NCBI GenBank assembly: GCA_947588915.1
Contig: CANPZA010000037.1
Span: forward strand, 1 to 11,363
Direction: 5' to 3'
DNA from: an uncultured Clostridia bacterium
Lineage (GTDB): Bacteria; Bacillota_A; Clostridia; TANB77; CAG-508
DNA length: 11,363 nt
How positions within the stretch are numbered: the first letter of the stretch is position 1; each line of letters starts with the position of its first letter. This document shows positions 8,069 to 11,363 of the stretch, piece by piece. The position numbers and the translations under genes were made by a program. Under the pieces are notes generated by a model, which worked only from the letters and a program-made list of their open reading frames with translations, searched no databases and had not been told where the DNA came from.

Positions 8069-8941
8069 TTAAGTGCCTTTTTCTCTTCGCCAGTAGAACA
8101 AATATTGTTGTGCCAGCCCTTCTAAGTCTCCAAATTTCTCTTTTGCAAGTTTTTCTATTTGTTGTTTGCTAACTTTTGTTTCATCATTACTTTTTATATA
8201 TAAATCATTCATTACTCTTCTTACCCATACATCAATTGGGAATACATCAAATCTCTTTAATGTAGAAAATAATAAAATACAGTCTGCTACTTTTGGTCCT
8301 ACTCCAGATAGTGTTAATAATTGCTTCCTTACTTCTAAAGTATCAGGATTTTTATGTAATTTATCCAAATCAACTTTATTTTCTAATATCATTTTTGTTG
8401 TTTCATATAACCTTATATCTCTAAAACCTAGTCCTAAGTTTCTATATTCCTGAATGGTTACATTTCTTAATTGTTCTGGTTTTGGAAATGTATAATAATC
8501 TTTATTATTCCATGTTATTTTATTTCCATATTTCTTACATAATCTTTCTATTATTCCTTTTATTCTTGGTATATTATTATTTGCAGAAATTATAAATGAA
8601 ATTATTGTTTCCCATAAATCTTGGTTTAATATTCTTATGCCTTTACCATATTCTACACTTATTTTCATGTTTTTGTCTATCTTAGCTAATTTTTCTTTTA
8701 TGCTTTTATAATCTCTATTTAAGTCAAAATAATCATCTACTGTCTTGTTTATTTCATTTTCAAATATTCCTTTTATTATAACATCATTTTTTTCTTTTTT
8801 TACAATTGCTACATTATTTCCAAATACTCCTTCATAACTTCCATCTGGATTTTGATTCCACCTAAAACATTGACCACAATCAAATATGTCTTTTAATTCA
8901 AATGATTCTATATTTTTTAATATTATTTTTTGCTCTTTCAT
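8069..8941 (-). CDS. ogg: 8-oxoguanine DNA glycosylase/AP lyase (OGG1-like, HhH-GPD)
   Basis: This is a 290-residue bifunctional base-excision repair enzyme that removes 8-oxoguanine and nicks the abasic site. An OGG-type N-terminal domain (about 5-95, with FDCGQCFRW) precedes the helix-hairpin-helix GPD domain (about 105-285). The catalytic lysine is Lys217 in LSGVGPKVADC and the aspartate is Asp237 in FPIDVWVRR, matching the K and D of the OGG1 family. The start is set at the ATG at 8941 because AGGAG lies five bases upstream and homologues begin near there. An ATG at 8992 in the same frame would add 17 poorly supported residues and would lie inside a hairpin. It is the first gene of the tight six-gene run and lies 24 bases before the DUF2207 gene. 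The frame is intact, with one CGA arginine near the C-terminus and no CGG codon. Confidence 0.92.
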   Translation of the reverse strand: MKEQKIILKNIESFELKDIFDCGQCFRWNQNPDGSYEGVFGNNVAIVKKEKNDVIIKGIFENEINKTVDDYFDLNRDYKSIKEKLAKIDKNMKISVEYGKGIRILNQDLWETIISFIISANNNIPRIKGIIERLCKKYGNKITWNNKDYYTFPKPEQLRNVTIQEYRNLGLGFRDIRLYETTKMILENKVDLDKLHKNPDTLEVRKQLLTLSGVGPKVADCILLFSTLKRFDVFPIDVWVRRVMNDLYIKSNDETKVSKQQIEKLAKEKFGDLEGLAQQYLFYWRREKGT

Positions 8942-8946
8942 TTTTT

Positions 8947-8951
8947 CTCCT
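8947..8951 (-). promoter_or_regulatory. Ribosome binding site fixing the glycosylase start at 8941
   Basis: AGGAG sits five bases before the ATG at 8941-8939. No comparable site precedes the longer in-frame ATG at 8992. Confidence 0.75.
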
Positions 8952-8955
8952 AAAT

Positions 8956-8997
8956 AAAAATTGTTCAAATACATTATACTATATTTAAACAATTTTT
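8956..8997 (-). terminator. AT-rich hairpin between the LRR gene and the glycosylase gene
   Basis: On the minus strand AAAAATTGTT-U-AAATA pairs with TATTT-G-AACAATTTTT, a 16-bp stem containing one U-G pair, with a 10-base loop. The single mismatch in the DNA becomes a wobble pair only in minus-strand RNA, which supports function on that strand. The 3' arm ends in TTTTT. It lies 33 bases after the LRR stop codon and could end that transcript. The stem has few G-C pairs, so it would be a weak terminator. Confidence 0.5.
8973..8978 (-). promoter_or_regulatory. -10-like TATAAT in the hairpin loop, possible operon promoter
   Basis: TATAAT lies in the loop of the intergenic hairpin, about 32 bases before the glycosylase ATG. 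No good -35 element stands 17 bases upstream, where only A/T-rich sequence is present. AT-rich DNA produces such hexamers by chance, so this is a candidate only. Confidence 0.35.
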
Positions 8998-9029
8998 TAT
9001 ATATTATTTTTAATTTTTATTTAAATTTT

Positions 9030-11282
9030 TTAAAACCATTGTATTCCTTTGTCTCCTTGTATATGTCCCCATGGAGAACCAGATATTGTTCCTTTCTTTT
9101 TATTTATTTTTACTATTAAGTTTTTATTACTATTTTCGAAGCAATACGATCCTATTGTTGTAACACTACTTGGTACTGTTACTGTTTTTAAATTAGCACA
9201 AGATCCAAAACATCCATCCCTAATAGCCGTTATACCTTCAGGTATATTCATTTCTATAAGCCCCTTACACCCCGTGAAACAACCAGATGGCAATTCAGTT
9301 AATTTATCTGAGAATACAACTGATGTTAAAGTACTTGACCTAAAAGCATATTGCCCCATTGAATTTACATCATTTAAGTTTATCGTTCCTATTTGTGTAT
9401 TATTCCAAAATGCTCCTCCTCCTATTTTTTGTACTCCTTCTGGAACAGTAAAGTCTGAATTTTGTAAGTTTAATGCTTTTATTAATGTTGTTTTTGCTTT
9501 TGTTTCTTCATCTATACCATATAAAACTCCACTTTCAAATACATAATAGTTGTTTCCTGGATCTATGTTTATTTGTATGTTTGAGATATCTCCAAATGCT
9601 TTACAATTAATATTTGATACTTTTTTTCCTATGTTTATATTTTGTATTTTATTTGATATTGAAGTATCTTCTATTGTTGTTAAACTATCTGGTGTATTTA
9701 CTGTATTTACATTATTTACTTTTGCTCCTGTTAATGAACTTGTTTTTATTATTTCAAGTCCATTTGGTAAATCCACAATTTTTTCATTTCCTAGATAATA
9801 TATTAATTCTGTCTTTATTCCTTGAGCGTTTTTCTTATATAATCCATTATTATAATCTGCATATGAACTATTATTATCATCTACTTCTATTTCTGTTACC
9901 GTTGATGTAAAAAAGTTTATATTTATTGAGTTCACACTTTCTGGTATAATTACTTTTTTTATTTTTGAGAAACTACTTAGTAAATTTCCTGATATTGATG
10001 TTACTGTATCTGGAATTGTAAATGTGGTTTGACTATCTGATATTGCACCAGGAAATATATATATCATCTGTGTTTTATCTTTGTTTAATAATATACTACT
10101 AGAAATTGAAAAATTATTATTTTCACTATTTATTGTTATATCATTCAATTTTGTACAACCAGTAAAAGCTGTAGAATCTATACTAGAAACAGATTTACCT
10201 ATACTAACTGTCGTTAATGAACGACAACCATAAAATGCATTAGCTGGAATTGTAGTTATATTATCGCCTATTTCTATTCTTTCAAGAATAGAACACGTAC
10301 TAAATACACCTGCGCCTATACTTGTTAATGAAGATGGCAAATTTATATTTTTTATTTTTGTGCAACTAATAAATGCATTTGAATCCATTTTCATTAATCC
10401 CTCATTTAAAGTTACATTTTCTAAATTCGTACATCCAGTAAATATCCCATATGATAAAGTCTTGATAGCTGGTGGAATTTCTATAGAAGTAAGAGATATA
10501 CATTTGTAAAATGTGCTTGAGCCAAAACTTACATCATTATTTGGTAATTTTAAATCTAATAAATTCGTACAATTACCAAATGCAGTATTACCTACATTTA
10601 TAATTGTATCTGGAAGTATTATTTTCTTTAATGCTGTACATTCTTGAAAAGCATAATCTCCTATTTTACTTAATCCTTTTAATTGATTATCAATTTCTCT
10701 TGTTTGGATTTCTACTTCTTCTATACTGGTATTTTCACGAAAAGCATTTTTTGCTATTTCGTTTACTGTATATGGTATTATTACTTTTTTTATTTTATCT
10801 CCTAATTGTGAAAATGAGCCTTCTCCTATTACTGTTACTGAACTTGGTACTGTGAATGTTCCATCTTCACTTAATATACTTAAATTATCCTTATCTGATA
10901 ATAGTACACCATTTTCTATTTTTACTGTTTTATTTATTCCTAACTCTTTTGCCCATTCTTTTTCTTTTTCGTTCCCCGAAAATATTATATCTCCATTTAA
11001 TACTTCTATCTTTTCTTGCATTTTTTTACTTATACTTGGCATTACTTCTTTTATTGTTCCATTTGCTACATATTCTACTGGTTCATAATATAACCACAAT
11101 TTATTTGCTGATAAACTTGTTTCTTCAAATTCTCCTTGTGTCTCTGACACTTTTGCTAATTTAAACCTTTCTAATTCTTCTTGTAATCGTGACAATTCTT
11201 CTTTGAACCTTGCTTCTTCTGCTTTTTCAAATATTCCCTCATTTGTTACTATCATTAATGTTACTGCAGACAATATTAGCAT
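9030..11282 (-). CDS. BspA-like leucine-rich-repeat surface protein with pilin-like N-terminus (start uncertain)
   Basis: The protein has about 750 residues. It begins with a hydrophobic stretch (MLILSAVTLMIVTNEGIF) and a charged helix (EKAEEARFKEEL), the arrangement seen after the GITLIALVITI-type signal of clostridial pilin-like proteins. From about residue 140 to 740 it carries many LRR_5/BspA repeats, such as IGDYAFQECTALKKIILP and ITTIPANAFYGCRSLTTVSI. Such proteins are exported and act in adhesion or host interaction; the ligand is unknown. The gene ends GDKGIQWF. No Shine-Dalgarno site precedes the ATG at 11282. The same frame stays open upstream to 11306 and encodes NIITIII, which looks like the missing half of the membrane segment, then hits TAA. 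The real start may be non-canonical, or the 5' end may be damaged. There is no in-frame CGG in the gene. It is probably transcribed separately from the repair operon. Confidence 0.85.
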   Translation of the reverse strand: MLILSAVTLMIVTNEGIFEKAEEARFKEELSRLQEELERFKLAKVSETQGEFEETSLSANKLWLYYEPVEYVANGTIKEVMPSISKKMQEKIEVLNGDIIFSGNEKEKEWAKELGINKTVKIENGVLLSDKDNLSILSEDGTFTVPSSVTVIGEGSFSQLGDKIKKVIIPYTVNEIAKNAFRENTSIEEVEIQTREIDNQLKGLSKIGDYAFQECTALKKIILPDTIINVGNTAFGNCTNLLDLKLPNNDVSFGSSTFYKCISLTSIEIPPAIKTLSYGIFTGCTNLENVTLNEGLMKMDSNAFISCTKIKNINLPSSLTSIGAGVFSTCSILERIEIGDNITTIPANAFYGCRSLTTVSIGKSVSSIDSTAFTGCTKLNDITINSENNNFSISSSILLNKDKTQMIYIFPGAISDSQTTFTIPDTVTSISGNLLSSFSKIKKVIIPESVNSININFFTSTVTEIEVDDNNSSYADYNNGLYKKNAQGIKTELIYYLGNEKIVDLPNGLEIIKTSSLTGAKVNNVNTVNTPDSLTTIEDTSISNKIQNINIGKKVSNINCKAFGDISNIQINIDPGNNYYVFESGVLYGIDEETKAKTTLIKALNLQNSDFTVPEGVQKIGGGAFWNNTQIGTINLNDVNSMGQYAFRSSTLTSVVFSDKLTELPSGCFTGCKGLIEMNIPEGITAIRDGCFGSCANLKTVTVPSSVTTIGSYCFENSNKNLIVKINKKKGTISGSPWGHIQGDKGIQWF

Positions 11283-11300
11283 TATAATTATTGTTATAAT
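11281..11300. repeat. Small inverted repeat at the LRR gene start
   Basis: ATTATAA, a six-base spacer and TTATAAT form a perfect 7-bp inverted repeat that overlaps the first codon of the LRR frame. It is purely A/T, so it may be chance; an operator or a translation-masking hairpin is possible. Confidence 0.3.
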
Positions 11301-11324
11301 ATTCTGTTATGACTATTTTTTTAT

Positions 11325-11363
11325 CTAGCCAACATTTATTAGTTCTTCTTCATCATTTAATTT
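11325..11363 (-). CDS. Possible C-terminal end of an upstream gene (cut by the window edge)
   Basis: Twelve codons are open from the window edge to a TAG: KLNDEEELINVG. The sequence is natural-looking and acidic, but too short to identify. It ends 42 bases before the LRR ATG. The L-N-D-E-E-x-L pattern ending in Gly recalls double-glycine leader peptides, but no second glycine follows. It could also be chance. Confidence 0.25.
   Translation of the reverse strand, partial: KLNDEEELINVG

Noticed and set aside
8942..8992. Longer start of the glycosylase at 8992
   Set aside because: The extra residues fall in the intergenic hairpin, have no ribosome binding site and do not fit the family N-terminus.
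535..11164. Plus-strand open frames, such as those near 535-993, 1807-2316 and 9049-9546
   Set aside because: They lie antisense to well-identified genes, have hydrophobic low-complexity translations typical of AT-rich antisense frames, and lack ribosome binding sites and recognisable motifs.
1..11363. CRISPR array, insertion sequence, tRNA or rRNA gene
   Set aside because: I found no spaced direct repeats, transposase motifs or cloverleaf sequences; the non-coding space is short throughout.

Overview
The window is very AT-rich, and every gene in it lies on the minus strand. Short intergenic gaps, AGGAGG-type ribosome binding sites, AddB instead of RecB/RecC, and a BspA-type leucine-rich-repeat protein with a pilin-like N-terminus suggest a low-GC Firmicute, most likely an uncultured, gut-type clostridial lineage. 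That placement is inference from gene content and composition. TAA, TAG and TGA all end genes here, so the stop codons are standard.

Layout in the direction of transcription, from high to low coordinates: a BspA-like LRR surface protein whose true start is unclear (9030-11282); a hairpin with an embedded -10-like box; then a tight run of six genes: an 8-oxoguanine DNA glycosylase (8069-8941), a DUF2207 membrane protein (5930-8044), addB (2583-5910), a PgeF/laccase-domain protein (1731-2570), an S66 LD-carboxypeptidase (789-1720) and a family 4 uracil-DNA glycosylase (233-779). Gaps are 9 to 24 bases and several ribosome binding sites overlap the preceding stop codon, so this reads as one operon. 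It ends at an intrinsic terminator at 31-60. The operon combines base-excision repair (OGG, UDG) and double-strand-break processing (AddB) with cell-wall functions (PgeF, LD-carboxypeptidase).

The outstanding feature is a recurrent, uniform frame change. Four of these genes are broken by +1 frame changes, seven in all, and each one falls exactly at an in-frame CGG triplet. Skipping the C, or reading CGGA/CGGT as one four-base glycine codon, restores full-length proteins with complete active sites: the UDG pocket, the Ser-Glu-His triad of the carboxypeptidase, the AddB nuclease and Fe-S cysteines, and the glycine-rich DUF2207 tail. By my reading these seven are the only in-frame CGG triplets in about 3,600 codons. 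Thirteen other CGG trinucleotides lie out of frame and none coincides with a frame break. The pattern looks like an organism in which CGG no longer means arginine and CGGN is decoded as glycine by +1 frameshifting. A systematic sequencing or assembly artefact that inserts C before GG is the main alternative and cannot be excluded from this sequence alone.
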